From NCBI GenBank assembly GCA_024280575.1, contig JAJRPV010000004.1:54078-118077 (forward strand): a DNA stretch of 64,000 nucleotides, read 5' to 3'. Position 1 is the stretch's first letter, and the number at the start of each line of letters is the position of its first letter. Under the pieces are notes generated by a model. It worked only from the letters and a program-made list of their open reading frames with translations. It searched no databases and was not told where the DNA came from. The stretch is from Campylobacterales bacterium (GTDB lineage: Bacteria; Campylobacterota; Campylobacteria; Campylobacterales; Sulfurospirillaceae). Both the position numbers and the translations under genes were made by a program. Of this stretch, positions 63,980 through 64,000 are shown piece by piece.

Positions 63980-64000
63980 CTAGTAGTGATGTGAATCAGA
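63980..64000 (-). CDS. C-terminal end of an unidentified gene entering the window
   Basis: The last six codons and TAG of a minus-strand frame (SDSHHY then stop at 63982-63980) lie just before the ribosome site of the small membrane protein gene. Only 21 bases are visible; frame choice rests on the spacing. Confidence 0.25.
   Translation of the reverse strand, partial: SDSHHY

Overview
The window is AT-rich (about two thirds A+T by eye) and reads as chromosome of a Campylobacterota (epsilonproteobacterial) sulfur- or microaerophile-type bacterium. The pointers are carboxynorspermidine-route polyamine genes, a CheB without a receiver domain, a desulforubrerythrin, Hcp-like Sel1-repeat and c553-type cytochrome genes, DsbC/G-like periplasmic thiol proteins, and many chemoreceptors and histidine kinases. 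I cannot name genus or species from sequence alone. No rRNA, tRNA, CRISPR array, insertion sequence or prophage was seen.

Layout. 1-5.6 kb: a YqaA-type membrane protein (cut by the window edge), a YajR-like exporter, an arginine kinase (rare in bacteria), a Dsb-like protein, a CadC-like ArsR repressor, RdgB and a PerR-like Fur protein. 5.8-14.6 kb: cytochrome c peroxidase, a broken carboxynorspermidine dehydrogenase, a partner-switching chemoreceptor cassette (STAS protein, broken NIT-domain chemoreceptor, SpoIIE phosphatase/kinase), CheR and CheB, a cupin and a broken carboxynorspermidine decarboxylase. 14.6-25.4 kb: FadL-type porin, two DEAD-box helicases (one with altered motifs II and III), a PAS chemoreceptor, a PAS-only protein, SelB and a Sel1-repeat protein. 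25.4-34.8 kb: a complete sufBCDSET Fe-S assembly operon, a COG2509 flavoprotein, and an S24 repressor divergent from a broken Y-family polymerase gene. 34.8-50.9 kb: NfnAB, an Mla/Mce lipid transport operon running into GAF/two-component/cytochrome genes, an adenine methylase, a tandem 84-bp repeat, a c553 cytochrome, a binding-protein/kinase/regulator operon, cyclophilin, P-II and Mn-dependent pyrophosphatase.

51-64 kb is the most distinctive part. A translationally coupled PhnD-like protein, histidine kinase and sigma-54 response regulator operon, broken in all three genes, faces away from an intact ttrBCA-type (tetrathionate reductase family) operon. A good sigma-54 promoter (GG-N10-GC) stands before ttrB. 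After ttrA come two tiny paralogous secreted PepSY-like proteins whose only mature cysteine is the very last residue, a small c-type cytochrome, a rhodanese fused to half a metallo-beta-lactamase fold, and a secreted alpha/beta hydrolase. I read this as a candidate sulfur-oxyanion respiration cassette with C-terminal-cysteine sulfur carriers; that function is inference.

Two window-wide patterns deserve attention. First, seven genes carry ten lesions (seven in-frame stops, three one-base homopolymer shifts). They cluster within the same genes and pathways and the stops are all explicable by G:C to A:T transitions, which looks like real gene decay more than random error. Second, the palindrome CTACATGTAG occurs ten times, mostly inside genes in the Leu-His-Val frame.
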